From: Lamellibrachia columna | Lineage: Eukaryota; Annelida; Polychaeta; Sabellida; Siboglinidae | Reading direction: 5' to 3' | Assembly (NCBI GenBank): GCA_963662155.1 | Contig: OY759274.1 | Location: 16,592,439 to 16,656,438 of the forward strand | DNA length: 64,000 nt | Part shown: positions 1-11,817 of the stretch, piece by piece | How the letters are laid out: the number at the start of each line of letters is the position of its first letter | How positions within the stretch are numbered: the stretch's first letter is position 1 | Position numbers and translations under genes: made by a program | The notes under the pieces: model-generated | The model's input: only the letters and a program-made list of their open reading frames with translations | Told to the model about the DNA's origin: nothing | Databases searched by the model: none

Positions 1-247
1 ATACTTTATTTACAGTAGTAGCACTTTACGTTATTACGAGAAAGCTACACATGGAGCGACTAATAACGAGAAAAGATTGTTACAATACTTTATTTGCATA
101 GTAGCACTTTACGTTATTAAGAGAAAGCTACACGTGGAGCGACTAATAACGAGAAAAGATTGTTACAATACTGTATTTGCATAGTAGCACTTTACGTTAT
201 TACGAGAAAGCTACACGTGGAGCGACTAATAACGAGAAAAGATAGTT
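1..247. repeat. 83/84-bp minisatellite, three copies
   Basis: Three consecutive copies of an 83-84 bp unit start at 1, 85 and 168. Each contains the string tagcactttacgttatta and ends in gactaataacgagaaaaga. Copies differ at a few positions, and the array is cut by the window edge, so the real copy number is unknown. No coding potential is seen. The rest of the stretch to about 800 is unique-looking AT-rich DNA in which I recognise nothing. Confidence 0.85.
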
Positions 248-810
248 CAAAATAATTGGTCTAGTTTCGTCGCGGCGCCGCTGTGTGGCGCCGCCGTGTG
301 GTGAAGATGGCGGGATGAGCTGGGAAGGATTCTCCCAATATGAACTTCTTGGTGAATTCGCCGTCTTCATATATGCAGTAGAGGTATTCAAGTCCTTGTG
401 CTGTAACCGGAAAGGATAATCATCATTTAACTATTATGCCTACCCATTGGTTGGGATAATACACGCAACAGAACGTGATTGTTAGACTACTTTATGTGCG
501 CCGTTTTCTATTAAGCGTTTGTCGTGTTTGCCAAGAAAAACAAAATGGCTTCCCTAGAGTAGGCAACATTTGCCTTACCGATGATGCACTGAGTTTAACT
601 GATATTAAAAGCAGGCGTTACTAATTGGATTAGAGGGAACTATTAGCAGCGACTATGTTATAATTTTTTCCCTGGTTGATCCAGAAAACATCAGTACAAA
701 GCAGTACATTAATGTTCCCCTCCGACCAGCAACTGTCTTGTGAGGGCTACAATAGAGGACTTGCTTTGAACAAAAACTGAACCTACAAAATTAATATTGT
801 CTTGACTGCA

Positions 811-842
811 AACGCACACGCGCACGCACACGCATGCGCACA

Positions 843-874
<32 letters not shown>

Positions 875-908
875 CACACACACGCACACACACACACACA
901 CACACGCA
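811..908. repeat. (CA)/(GCAC) compound microsatellite
   Basis: Alternating pyrimidine-purine tract of CA, CGCA and GCAC units. Open frames across it are low-complexity artefacts. Confidence 0.9.
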
Positions 909-994
909 CGCACTACATATATTTTTGAATAACAACGAATCTGATTCGCGATGGGCAAAATAAATTTAAGGATTTTTGATGTCTGAAACGTCTG

Positions 995-1260
995 ACACAC
1001 ACACGCACACGCACACGCACACGCACACGCACACGCACACGCACACGCACACGCACACGCACACGCACACGCACACGCACACGCACACGCACACGCACAC
1101 GCACACGCACACGCACACGCACACGCACACGCACACGCACACGCACACGCACACGCACACGCACACGCACACGCACACGCACACGCACACGCACACGCAC
1201 ACGCACACGCACACGCACACGCACACGCACACGCACACGCACACACACACACACACACAC
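995..1260. repeat. (CACACG)n hexanucleotide array
   Basis: About 40 nearly perfect copies of a CACACG hexamer, ending in a pure (CA)n run. The whole 266 bases alternate strictly between pyrimidine and purine. All frames are open only because of composition. Confidence 0.95.
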
Positions 1261-2212
1261 TTCTGAGATAGAATAAACTAGGAACGGTAGGAAGTCACCC
1301 TGTACACGAGTGAGCCTTCTTTAGAAGCTATTCCACATTAGCATCCAAGATTCAACCCAGAAGAATATATTAGCTTAAAACCAATATTTATATACAGTTA
1401 TGTTGTCAACAAGACAGGACAACGTTACTTGATATCAACAGTTAAAAAACGACCTGAAGTGTTATTCATTCGCCATAGATTATGTTGTTGTAATACTGTG
1501 TCATTCAGTATTAACACAATTCCAAGTAGAATCCATAGCAGACAACATGTTTACATTTACGAAATAGTATACAAGGAATTATTTAAAAGGCCCATAATAA
1601 GACATTTAACGTAAAACATTCAGGGAAATAAATGTAACTGACGCAACGTTAATTCAGGGGAATGTCACAGCGAATAATACACGAAACTCTATGATTCTCC
1701 GCACCACGCCGCCCTCAGAGATTTCAATCATCAAAGTGTCGAAACGACAAAGGTGACAGGTTTAAATGTCGACGTCATAAAACGCAGCACTGAACACAAT
1801 TCTACGTCGTCCGCCCACGTCTTTCTCCTCGTCGCCGGTTTTGTGTGATATATTTATCCGCACATTTTAACACAGCAAAGTTGAACGACACAAACGAAGT
1901 GGTTCCCCGTTGACTACGAATGAGACGATGTGTTTAATATGTTCTGGTTAGGAAACTCACCACAAAAACATTTGCTACACGGCTTAATACACACATATTC
2001 GGTAATATAACATTAGTTTTCAATAAAATTAGTATGACATTTTCCAGCATTTAGGTTGAAGGTCATATCTGACAAACACTTTGAAAATAATTGGATGTTA
2101 ATGCCACACAGTGACATTTCAGTGCGTCCAAATTGCATAATTCTTTGAAATGGTTCACACTAACACAGGTTTATTAGTGTGGGTGAAAAGGTGATTTATG
2201 CTGTGTGGAGGG

Positions 2213-2220
2213 CTATATAA
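2213..2220 (+). promoter_or_regulatory. TATA box of peptide gene A
   Basis: CTATATAA lies 84 bases upstream of the ATG, followed by a block (aggcgcaggagatctta) conserved in units A, B and C. The expected start of transcription is about 30 bases downstream, near 2243-2250. Conservation of this block, even in the inverted copy near 6310, supports a real core promoter. Confidence 0.7.
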
Positions 2221-2296
2221 TAGGCGCAGGAGATCTTAGTGGTCATATCAGAAGATCCTCTACGAAACGTCAGCTCGAGTAAGAAAAGCAACCAAG

Positions 2297-2756
2297 ATGA
2301 ACTCTCTGACGGTATTTGTTCTCGCAGCCTGCGTTATGGCCTCAGTTACTGTCACGTCAGCCGAAGAGATGGTTGGACCAGATCTGATGAATTACCCTTT
2401 CAAAGTCGTTCCAAAAGGTAAGTTATTTAAATTTTTACCGACCCGTATTATTTACTGATTTCTTATTCTGGTCAACTGCATATTGATTTCGTTCGTTTAT
2501 TCGTGTCACGTGAGTATTCGATTCCCGGAGGTTGTTCGTTATGATTTCTTGACTTTACTTATTATGTTCATGTATGGTAACTTTAACTTTTAAAATGTTT
2601 TTGAGCACATTAATAGTTAATGCAAGTATACTCTACAAATCGTAATGTTTTGAAGTATATCAACACAAACACCACACACACACGGACGCCCGCACGTACG
2701 CATGCACGCACTCACGCACGCACGTACGCACGCACGCACGAACACACACACACGCA

Positions 2757-2788
<32 letters not shown>

Positions 2789-3462
2789 CAAACACATCGC
2801 GTTCTGGCTCAGCTAGTGACAATTACTGTTCCACATTTTTAGAAGGTGGCGGCGTGGACCTGTTCTGTTTGTATTCTGACGGATCATTCAATTTGCGAGT
2901 TGAATTACGACAGTCGATACCTTGGCGTACAATGAATGGGCGATGTGTTCACTGCTTCATGTGCGGCCCCAACGGCATGGCATGCGAGAGTACACCGTAA
3001 GTAGAACCAACACACACTGGTTTAAAGTAGCGTGTCACTTGGTAAATAATGTATTGTCTGACATTAGCTGCATATTTTCGAGGACACTTGTGTATCGTAC
3101 GGTATCTTTATATTCCCAGTTAACTAAGACGTTAATATTTCCAATAGTTGAATGTGTCAATATTTGTGAACAATGATGACTATTGTTTTTTTGTGGTTTA
3201 ATAAAGAATACCCTTTTTATTTAACTCACTATTGATTGAAAAGAATGGTTATGAATGTGCAGCAAAATAGTTGTCCACATTTATGTATATTGTTTTATTA
3301 AACTTTTATTTTCTACATTTAAAAAATAAAACATTTATTAAGGAAACTGTGAAAGGCACCATAAAGATGTTTATTGTGAATGATCGTTTACACTTATGTT
3401 AACGTCTCAATGCGATGAAATTACCGTACTAATTACGTCGTTGTTTTAGATGGCCGTGCTGA
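2297..3462 (+). CDS. Small secreted six-cysteine peptide, copy A (3 exons)
   Basis: Proposed exons are 2297-2417, 2843-2996 and 3450-3462, giving 95 aa. The ATG sits in a good Kozak context (accaagATG). Residues 1-22 form a signal peptide (hydrophobic TVFVLAACVMASV, then TSA) with likely cleavage after Ala22. The mature part has cysteines at 49, 75, 78, 81, 88 and 95, spaced C-25-C-2-C-2-C-6-C-6-C, loosely like the end of a single VWC domain. Intron 1 (GTAAGT..TTTTTAG, phase 1) separates the signal peptide from the cysteine domain. Intron 2 (GTAAGT..TTTTAG, phase 2) adds Pro-Trp-Pro-Cys and a stop, supplying the sixth cysteine. If intron 2 is retained, a TAA inside its donor ends the protein after five cysteines. 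I do not recognise the family. An extracellular role (toxin-like, antimicrobial, matrix or signalling peptide) is possible but unproven. Confidence 0.6.
2668..2793. repeat. Intron-1 CA/GCAC microsatellite of unit A
   Basis: Compound CA and GCAC tract within intron 1 of peptide gene A. The same tract is shorter in unit B (12192-12272) and is a pure (CA)90 in unit C (20671-20850). Confidence 0.85.
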
Positions 3463-3710
3463 ACATAAAGATATTTACAAACAATATACATGTCCAGTTC
3501 GTATGCAAAGACACAAGGCGTGTCAACAAAATCGTACCCGAAGGCAAAGCTAATCATCCAAAGACAACACCTCTATGACAACATCAACGAAACAAGGCTT
3601 GTGTATATAGGCGTACTCCAAGGCATTGCACTCATCTAAGGACAATAATAGTATCTGCATGACGACACCGAAGTATCCTGTGACATTTTGATGTACCATA
3701 TTGTGATGTC

Positions 3711-3716
3711 AATACA
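3711..3716 (+). promoter_or_regulatory. Possible weak poly(A) signal of copy A
   Basis: AATACA occupies the place where unit B has the canonical AATAAA (13176-13181), about 250 bases after the proposed stop. If it is the real signal, copy A may be processed less efficiently than copy B. Confidence 0.35.
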
Positions 3717-4379
3717 AATAAGAATAACAGTGAAGCGTTCTTTGTGAATGTTGGTTTGACAACCTTATCGAAGATGTATCGTGTTGACAAAATACCGATT
3801 TTTGACACTCACTGACATACATTCAGACACACGCACACTAATTATAAAAACAAAGCCTCGCAAGTATATGTTAGTTGTGATTGTTTTTAAAAAAACACAC
3901 TTATGTCACACACTTCTTCATATCAACCGTAGCCCGATGACAACTTCCCGCCACTCCGCGTCCTTGCACGAGATGTTGCCATTATCGGGAATGTGTCTGT
4001 CTTGCCCTAAAAAGAATTTATAGTAGACAAGGGGAGTTGTGTTGTGTATAACGTAAAATAAAGGGTTGTAGCAAATATGAAGGACTTTAGGGAAGCGAAA
4101 GCGATGTGTAAGCAATGCCCTCAGTTCGGATGGTAAACATGGCCTGATTGACAACACAAGGGCAAAAATCAATAATGTTCAATAATGTATTTATTTATTC
4201 AGCTGGAATCAAAGTCGATATATCGAACAAACATCTTCGCTGTCCCATATCGTACCCATATCGTTGACGTGTTCGAATAACACATTCCCTCCAAACTACA
4301 TAACCGGTTACACTCTGAGTGACAAAAATCTGAGTACGAGTCTTGTTGGTTTGTCTGACAGTAGGAGTATTTTATCAAA

Positions 4380-4860
4380 AATACAATTGTATTGCATCAT
4401 GATTTGGACAATGATATATCACGCAAAACACTGAAACTTGAGGGCGACACAATAGGATTCAGAAACGTTAAAAGATTCACAAACTGTTCAAAATGATCTA
4501 GACAAAATGGGGCTAAATTGTCTGATAAAATGGAATTGTTCAATTTTGGGAAATGTGAATGCCTACGTATAGGACATGGAGACATTGATGAAGTATAAAA
4601 CATAGGGGATGCTATACTAGGTAGAACTATAGCAGAAATAGAGAACAACATATACGTTTGACATGTACGTTTTGTAGTAAGGTGAAATTGACGGTGTACT
4701 ATGTAATATCAAAATGTCATATAAAAGATGTATATAAACAATGTAGCGAAAATCAAGTAAGGTTATTCCAGATATTAGAGTGTATAAATTCATACTAAAA
4801 GAATGTAGTAAACCCGTATATTTAACAGGAGAAAGTACTCATTCTCACAGAGAAGCTTGT
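4380..4860 (+). mobile_element. Decayed CR1-like LINE reverse transcriptase fragment (unit A)
   Basis: Broken reading frames match the middle of the reverse transcriptase encoded at 16509-17882: a DLDD-like start, then LFNFGKCECL and a G-D-A-I-L-G segment, separated by stops and small frameshifts. The region of the catalytic FADD is mutated (LEGD in the copy at 13803-14060). More remnants run to about 4860. The same fragment sits at the same place in unit B, so the insertion predates the duplication. Confidence 0.75.
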
Positions 4861-5483
4861 AGTTTTGGATGATAAGTTTGGTAAATATTGTTAACTCCTT
4901 AATTTATCCATCATTCGTATGAAATTAGGTAAATCTTTAATAGCATCTTGTGGACGAACGGAACACATAACGTAGTGACTTCCCAGTGGGTTTGACGACG
5001 TTGATAAATAATTACCATATCCATATAATGTAGACATGAGTCGTATTTTAAAATTAATGTTAAAAGTAGGCTTCCATGGCCAAAGACGCTTCATGCTAAA
5101 CATAGACTGTTCAAAACTAAGTTATGTTCTGTCAGTGGTAAATGGAAATTTACTGAAGGCACAATCAGCTAGTTTAGAACAAAAAGGCACATATTAAAAC
5201 TTTGAACAACCCCATTACACACACAGTCATTGGAATTGCACAAACATTTCTGCGCTTTCATTTCAACCGGAATTATAAGTTTGGCAGGACAGTTTCCGGG
5301 TTGTTAACAATGACATGGTTTTGTAACTTAGCGACTGCATAGGTATTGTTTCATCGCTTTTATCAGCAACTGTTGTTTGATTGTGGGGATAGTTTCAGAC
5401 CAGACCCCCAAGTCCGTCAGAAGACCCCCGGGTCACCTTGCAACGTTTCGTCCGGATCGGTGCACAAATGTGGCTGTTCATAG

Positions 5484-5545
5484 GACACATACATACAGAC
5501 AGACAGACAGACATACATACATACATACATACAGACAGACAGATG

Positions 5546-5581
<36 letters not shown>

Positions 5582-5582
5582 T

Positions 5583-5633
<51 letters not shown>

Positions 5634-5681
5634 TATAGATAGATGGATGGATGGATGGATGGATGGATGGATGGATGGATG

Positions 5682-5729
<48 letters not shown>

Positions 5730-5730
5730 T

Positions 5731-5805
<75 letters not shown>

Positions 5806-5826
5806 TATAGATAGATAGATAGATAT

Positions 5827-5911
<85 letters not shown>
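5484..5911. repeat. (GATA)n/(GACA)n/(GATG)n tetranucleotide array
   Basis: About 430 bases of GATA repeats with a GACA/GTAT-type left end and an internal block of about ten GATG units (5643-5682). It abuts a truncated tRNA-SINE (5912-6001). Tyr-Leu-Ser-Ile repeats in the frames are artefacts. Confidence 0.95.
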
Positions 5912-5912
<1 letters not shown>

Positions 5913-6001
5913 TGAGCCCAAGTTTCGAAACGGCAGAACGAAAATTCGAAAAAGTTATCTCGATTGAAAGTCCGATGATCCAACCATGACACCACCGCGT
6001 C
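5912..6001 (-). mobile_element. Truncated tRNA-derived SINE
   Basis: The reverse complement reads a tRNA-like head (gcggtggtgtcatggttgga, then an anticodon-arm-like stretch with caatcgag) followed by the body motif tttcgaaacttgggc. The same body motif occurs in the SINEs at 29236 and 36138. The element stops where the GATA array begins. Confidence 0.6.
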
Positions 6002-6116
6002 CCATATAATAAGTAATTATATAATACTATTGGGCCTACAACATCTAGACGGTGACATACATTATCAGAAGTAGGTAGCTGTGTGTCATCTGGATGGATA
6101 AATCGCGGTAATAAGG

Positions 6117-6233
6117 CTACCTGATTAGTCTAGTGTGAATCATCAGATCTGGCCCAACAATCTCCACAGCTGACGTCACAGTGACTGAGGCCATAACAAA
6201 GGCTGGGAGAACAAATACCGTCAGAGAGTTCAT
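6117..6233 (-). pseudogene. Inverted exon-1 copy of the secreted-peptide gene
   Basis: Read on the minus strand, an ATG at 6233 opens an intact signal peptide nearly identical to copies A-C (MNSLTVFVLPAFVMASVTVT), followed by the conserved VGPDLM. The frame then diverges and stops after 38 codons. The upstream block, including the TATA region at about 6310-6318 and sequence to about 7000, is also recognisable as the inverted promoter of units A-C, though more diverged. No splice donor or exon 2 follows. It is probably a relic, but a short secreted product cannot be excluded. Confidence 0.65.
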
Positions 6234-7017
6234 CTTAGTTGTTTCTCTTGCTCGAGCTGACGTTTATTCGGGGATCTTCTGATATGACAACTGATGTCTC
6301 CTGCACTTATTATATAATCCTCCCCACTAGTACATTAGTGTGATACATTTAAAAGAATGATTCAATTTGGATGGACTGTAATGTCATTGTCGGGATACCT
6401 GCATATAGGTGAATTTTATTCTCAAAGTGTGACATTAATAGTGAATGTTATGGCTGCATTAATGTCTGTTTTGCTCGATAGCATTACTTTTTTTCAAATT
6501 GTTTGTTAGATATGACCTTCAATCTCACTGATTGAAAGGTCACACTAATTTACCAAAAAGTATTTTAGATCTTGCTAGAAACTGATGCTATGTTTCCATG
6601 TGTATTTCAAAGACATATGGTAAGTTGTATAGTAAGTTAATTTTTGGTCAGTTCACTGGTCTAACCCTACTTAACACTACTGATGGCTGCCATAAGCAAC
6701 GAGTATCTACACACATGTGTTATAGAGACGTCCGCGAGACATTCATTCCACCACACTAACCATGAAGCAATCGTTACGTGAACGTTTAAACCGATGGTGT
6801 TTGAACGTTTATTTGTACGAACAATTTGATGTGTTGATAGATTAACATAGTATACCTAATTAATAGCTACATAAAGTTCACTATAATCCTTCTGCGTCTA
6901 GTTCTCTGGTCAGGCACTATTACACTAAGCAGCGAGGAACCACTTTGTTTGCGTCTTTCAACTTTGTCGTGTTAAAGCATGTGAAAATCAGTGATAAGAA
7001 AGACGTGGGCGGACATC

Positions 7018-7631
7018 GAAGCAATGTGATCAGTGGTCAGTGGCAGTCGCCTTTGTAGATTCGACGTTTAGCAATTTAATTCCATGTGGGCGGAATCATA
7101 TACTATGGTGTGTCATCTAAATTTGAAAATCCCTTGAAATCACGTTTAAATTTCTCTGAAAATTTTACATTAATGGGCCTTTCACAGTTGTCGACTTTTG
7201 CCTATTGGTACAGCGCGTACTAGTGTCGGTCATATGCGAACTATGATCGGTCCGGAACTCCTGCTCCTGCAACAAAATACGACAACTTGTCAATTCACAA
7301 CGCCGTGGAAAGCAATCATTAATGTGACACTATGGAGTTGTTAGAAAAATACAAAGCTTTAACATAATTATCATATATTAATGTTTATAAACATAATATT
7401 GTGGTGGTTATTATTGTATATCATATACATGTACTGCGTAATAACATTGTTATAACGATGTTTTTCAATCTCGAATATCATCGACATTAAAGTATTAAAT
7501 CGGACGGTGGACGGCGGATCTGATAATTAGTAACCTTTGTACGAACAGGTAAATATCGACAATTGCAGTAAAAAGAATGTGTATAGAGAACTTTTTTAGA
7601 CTCTCTCTCTCTCTCACTCTTTCTCGCCCCC

Positions 7632-7692
<61 letters not shown>

Positions 7693-7694
7693 CC

Positions 7695-7731
<37 letters not shown>

Positions 7732-8480
7732 ATCACCTGTTTCAAGAAAAAATGCACACCATTATGAGCTATATTCTGAGATATTTTACACATCTACTCG
7801 CCTTTTGTAACATTATTTTTGTTTCTAACAAAAAGGCGTTCTTAGAGTGAATAAAAACTGTATTCAAACACGGGGAAATGTCACAGGACTAACAACATTA
7901 CTGTCTTACAAAAGGCGTTTACGTACAACCTGACCTATGACAACCAGTCGCTTATTTAATTCTTCATGAATCAGACATACGTCTGTGAAGCGCCTTTACT
8001 TGTGGTGGGTGTGAGATATAATGTATGGCACCAGGAGAGGGCAAGACACAGGCGTGACCACGAGGGCGTGACTACGAGAGCGTGACCACGCGGCCGCGAA
8101 CACGATTGGGTGACCTGACCAAAACGGAACTTATCACATAAGGACTAACTACACGACATCGTCCTCATAGATACACTATTGATAATTAATTACTCTTGTC
8201 ATATATAAATGCGATATACTTTTATATGTCATACACGAGTTAGTAATTGTGTACAAAGGAGGCATGATAACAAATCTATGTTTCGACAAATGATCTTTTA
8301 CCACAACATGATTTTATAGATTCACTTATCAACATAATTCACGAATTTATCACACACTACGGCGGATCTGAGAATTAGTATGCTTTGTAGGAATAGGTAC
8401 ATTTCGGCAATTGCAGTAACAAGAATGGGTATAGAGAACGGTTTTCGACTGTATAAACATGATGTTAAATGTCACAATAC
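7018..8480. repeat. Segmental duplication spacer, first copy
   Basis: Similar to 14553-16190, including the tagattcgacg block, the CT/AT microsatellite and the gagggcgtgac-type short repeats near 8050-8110. No convincing gene is seen. In unit B this block joins directly to the end of the LINE-bearing segment. Confidence 0.75.
7601..7731. repeat. (CT)n(AT)n microsatellite
   Basis: Pyrimidine-rich CT runs interrupted by TTTCTCGCCCC, ending in (AT)n. The counterpart at 15149-15287 has a much longer AT part. Confidence 0.9.
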
Positions 8481-8718
8481 AACTTGCCGCCTTTTACAAC
8501 AATAATTATATATTATAATGTGCGTAATGTGCGTCATTCGTTAATATATTGCATAGTGCATTTGGAAATGTATAACCAAAACATTTGCATTTGAGTGCGA
8601 CCCCAAAACATTTGCATTTACATTTGTTCCTGGAAAATGGCATTTCCATTTGCATTTGAATTAAATGAAACATTTGCACTTGCATTCAAATGCGTTGACA
8701 TGCATTTGTTAACAAGCC

Positions 8719-9190
8719 TGGAGGAGAGCAACTAAAATGATTCCAGAACAGAGAGACCTTTGTTATGAAGAAAGCCTAAAAGAATGTAGTTTAACAACCA
8801 CTGAGACACGGAGGTTAAGAGGAGATAAAACTGAACATTTTAAGATATAGAATGGGTATGAAAATATTGATAGAAATATGTTTTTCTCACTCAAGAAAGA
8901 TAGTAGAACTAGAGGACATGTGGTAAAATTAATAAAGGATCAGTGTATATTGGATATAAGGAAGTACAAGTTGTCACAGAGGACAATAAATGAATGGAAC
9001 AAATTACCTACAAATTGTGTAACTGCTAGCAGCGTGAATATATTTAAAAACAAGATTAACACATATCTCTGGAGGGCTCGTTATACATAAATGAAAATGT
9101 GTGAGATTCTCGATAAGCCAATGGCTTCCTTGCCCACTTGCCGTATATGTCTTTGCCTTGGAGGGCCACTTTGTTAAATCTTGTTAAAAA
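8719..9190 (+). mobile_element. 3' end of a CR1-like LINE, decayed
   Basis: Encodes the C-terminal part of the reverse transcriptase found at 16509-17882 (RRATKMIPE-like, then MFFSLKKDSRTRGH, INEWNKLPTNCVTAS and a stop near 9090), with internal stops upstream. The element ends in short repeats of TTAAATCTTG, typical of CR1-type LINEs, which lack poly(A). It is 5'-truncated and inactive. Confidence 0.8.
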
Positions 9191-9239
9191 TTGTATCACG
9201 TTGTCAATCAATGCTATTCGCCTTCATTCTGGCTTGATC

Positions 9240-10865
9240 ATCCCCCGATTTCGCCTTCGATTGATGTTGAGGCTAGACAGTGGCTTCCTCTTGTACATAT
9301 TGTACATATATTTTGCTAGTTTCCTTTTCTTTAGCTGTGCTGTGTTTTTATATGTCAGGTTGTATTTGTATCATGGTTAACAGGTGTCTGACCTTAAGAT
9401 AGAAACCGTGCGCATAAATACTTTCTCTTACTTACTGTCTCTCATTGTTTCAGTTATTAAGGCAGAAACTCCCAAAATGGTCCTATGTTTTACATGTATT
9501 TTATCTTACAACCTTACATTCCTCACAACATCCCTGTGTACCTGCTAACCCCCGTCTTACGTCCCTCGATAGGTGTAATCATAAGTTACGCCTCCTCCTT
9601 CCACATTGAAACAATGCAGGCTTTAGCCGCAACCCATGCTCACAATCCAGGCCAGTGCAACACAGGCCTGATGTTGCTAATTGCTATTACGAGCCCTGAC
9701 ATGGGCCAGTGTAGACAAGATATTTCAAATAAGATGATAATTTAGTAACATTTATATTTGTAGTAGTGCATAAGGCAAATTTGATTGTTTACTCTGAAAC
9801 AGTGTGAATGTCGACATTATGTCATAACTATTGTTAATACCTGAGCAGTATATACATTTCTGACTGTAAAGACCAACCATTTTGTGCATTAATATAAAGC
9901 GATTTGACAAAATTAGCACTCTTTTCAATAAGTAATAATTACAATTTCCCTCAAATGATATTACAATTTGCTGCTTGTATTTAATTGAAATCTTGCCATG
10001 TGATGAATATGTTGACGTTTTGCCACAATAAACATTATCATGTTCGTAGGCAACGCGTAGGAGGCCCAAATAAATGTTCCTCCATATATTATATAAATAA
10101 ATACACATAATGTAAACTTTTATAACACTATATGTGGCACTACTAATCAAAGTAGCATAATAACAGCACAAAAATAGCACTAACCTGGACCCTGGAGGTA
10201 AAGGGAAGAGTGGAAGACTGACACCAGCAGGGAGAAGGGTTGTGGAAGTAGATACAATCTAAATGGGATAGAAGTCTTGGAAGATGGCAGAGAATGTAGG
10301 TAGAGATCGCATGAAATGGCAGAATTTACTGAGTGGCCTAACACACCAACTGGGGTGCGAAGAGGATATGTAAGCATATATTCTAATCAAAGTAATAATT
10401 GTTTGAACATATGTAGCTACAAAAGCATCTACCTGGTCGAGTTAACGACCAGTGCCATTGTTGCCATTATGTACATCGGAAACAATATCTCCCCATTTTT
10501 GTCATATCGGTAGAAATACCTTTATCTGCCCGGTACAAAAGCAACACTGATATTCAGAGCAGGACAAACGTTAAATCCTAACAGCTGTATTATAGCACGT
10601 AGGTTACGCGGACAAAACCCCACTGACATAAGCCCCACAAAGTAAAGCCCCCACACAAAAGCCCCAGTTAACAGTTGCCAACCAATGACATGTATTCCCT
10701 GTTGTTGCCAGTTCTGCCGGTTTTTGCACGGCAGAAACTATATGTGGCCGACATAAATGCACCTTCTCCCCTATTTCTTCCAAACTTGGATTGTACTGTG
10801 TCTTTTGTATTGTAGTTATACTGTTATTCCGCTGACATTTCCTGGTGTTCCAATGTTTTATTTAT
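9240..10865. repeat. Segmental duplication spacer, second part
   Basis: Collinear with 16205-19330, except that the latter carries a LINE insertion at 16415-17885. No gene is recognised; the short frames here are not preserved as proteins between copies. Confidence 0.75.
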
Positions 10866-11733
10866 TATATAGTTAGCAAGAATTGTCGTTCGAAAAAAAT
10901 CACGTTACTAAGTGTGAATATATAAGCTTAAAACCCTTATTTATATCCAATTATGTTGTCAATAATTGATATCAACAATTAAAACCCGACCTAAAGTGTT
11001 ATTCATTCGCCATAAATTATGTTGTTGTAATACTGTGTCATTCAGTATTAACACAATTCCTAGTAGAATCTATAGCAGACAACATGTTTACATTTACGAA
11101 ATAGTATACAAAGAATTATTCAAAAGGCACATAGTAAGGCATTTATTGTAAAACATTCAGGGAAATAAATGTAGCTGACGCAACGTTAATTCAGGGGAAT
11201 GCCAAAGAGAATAACACACGAAATTCTACGATTCTCCGCACTACGCCGCCCTCAGAGATTTTAATCATCAAAGTGTCGAAACGACAAAGGTGACAGGTTT
11301 AAATGTCGACGACATAAAACGCAGCACTGAACACAATTCTACATCGTCCGCCCACGTCTGTCACCTCGTCGCCGGTTTTGTGTGATATATTTATCCGCAC
11401 ACTTTAACACAGCTAAGTTGAACGATACAAAGTGGTTCCCCGCTGACTACGAATGAGACGATGTGTTTAATATGTTCTGGTTAGGAAATTCACCACAAAA
11501 ATACGTGCTACTCGGCTTAATACACACAAATTCGGTAATATAACATTAGTTTTCAATAAAATTAGTATGACATTTTCCAGCATTTAGGTTGAAGGTCATA
11601 TCTAACAAACACTTTGAAAATAATTGGATATTAATGCCACACAGTGACATTTCAGTGCGTCCAAATTGCATTATTCTTTGAAATAGATCACATTAACACA
11701 GGTTTATTACTGTGGGTGGAAAGGTGTGGATGG

Positions 11734-11741
11734 CTATATAA
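11734..11741 (+). promoter_or_regulatory. TATA box of peptide gene B
   Basis: CTATATAA in the same conserved setting and at the same distance (84 bases) from the ATG as in copy A. Confidence 0.7.
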
Positions 11742-11817
11742 TAGGCGCAGGAGATCTTAGTGGTCATATCAGAAGATCCCCGAAGAAACGTCAGCTCGAG
11801 TAAGAGAAGCAACCAAG

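Larger units (their letters stand above)
1280..5083. repeat. Segmental duplication, unit A
   Basis: This stretch is collinear and closely similar to 10870-14553 (unit B); its first part is also similar to 19370-20660 (unit C). It carries the promoter, exons and introns of the secreted-peptide gene, downstream AT-rich DNA and an old LINE reverse-transcriptase fragment. Similarity to B stops abruptly at about 5083. Unit B there continues directly into sequence that in this unit reappears only at about 7018. Differences are scattered substitutions and small indels, as expected of a moderately recent duplication. Confidence 0.85.

Noticed and set aside
669..684. cctggttgatccag resembles the 5' end of 18S rRNA
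   Set aside because: The match stops after about 14 bases and no rRNA sequence follows.
709..1266. Long frames rich in Cys-Val, Arg-Val and His-Thr
   Set aside because: They are translations of CA/CACACG microsatellites; the same applies at 20625-20932 and 53313-54043.
1429..1614. 61-codon frame kept open in units A, B and C upstream of the peptide gene
   Set aside because: Two copies lack an ATG at the start and changes are mostly amino-acid altering; openness is explained by the low divergence of recent duplicates.
3918..4172. Minus-strand frame with a hydrophobic ICYNPLFYVI segment reminiscent of a receptor helix, also in unit B
   Set aside because: It starts with TTG, and the differences between copies appear all non-synonymous, so no sign of selection; no other exons are seen.
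5417..5995. Frames of Tyr-Leu-Ser-Ile repeats
   Set aside because: Pure translation of the GATA array.
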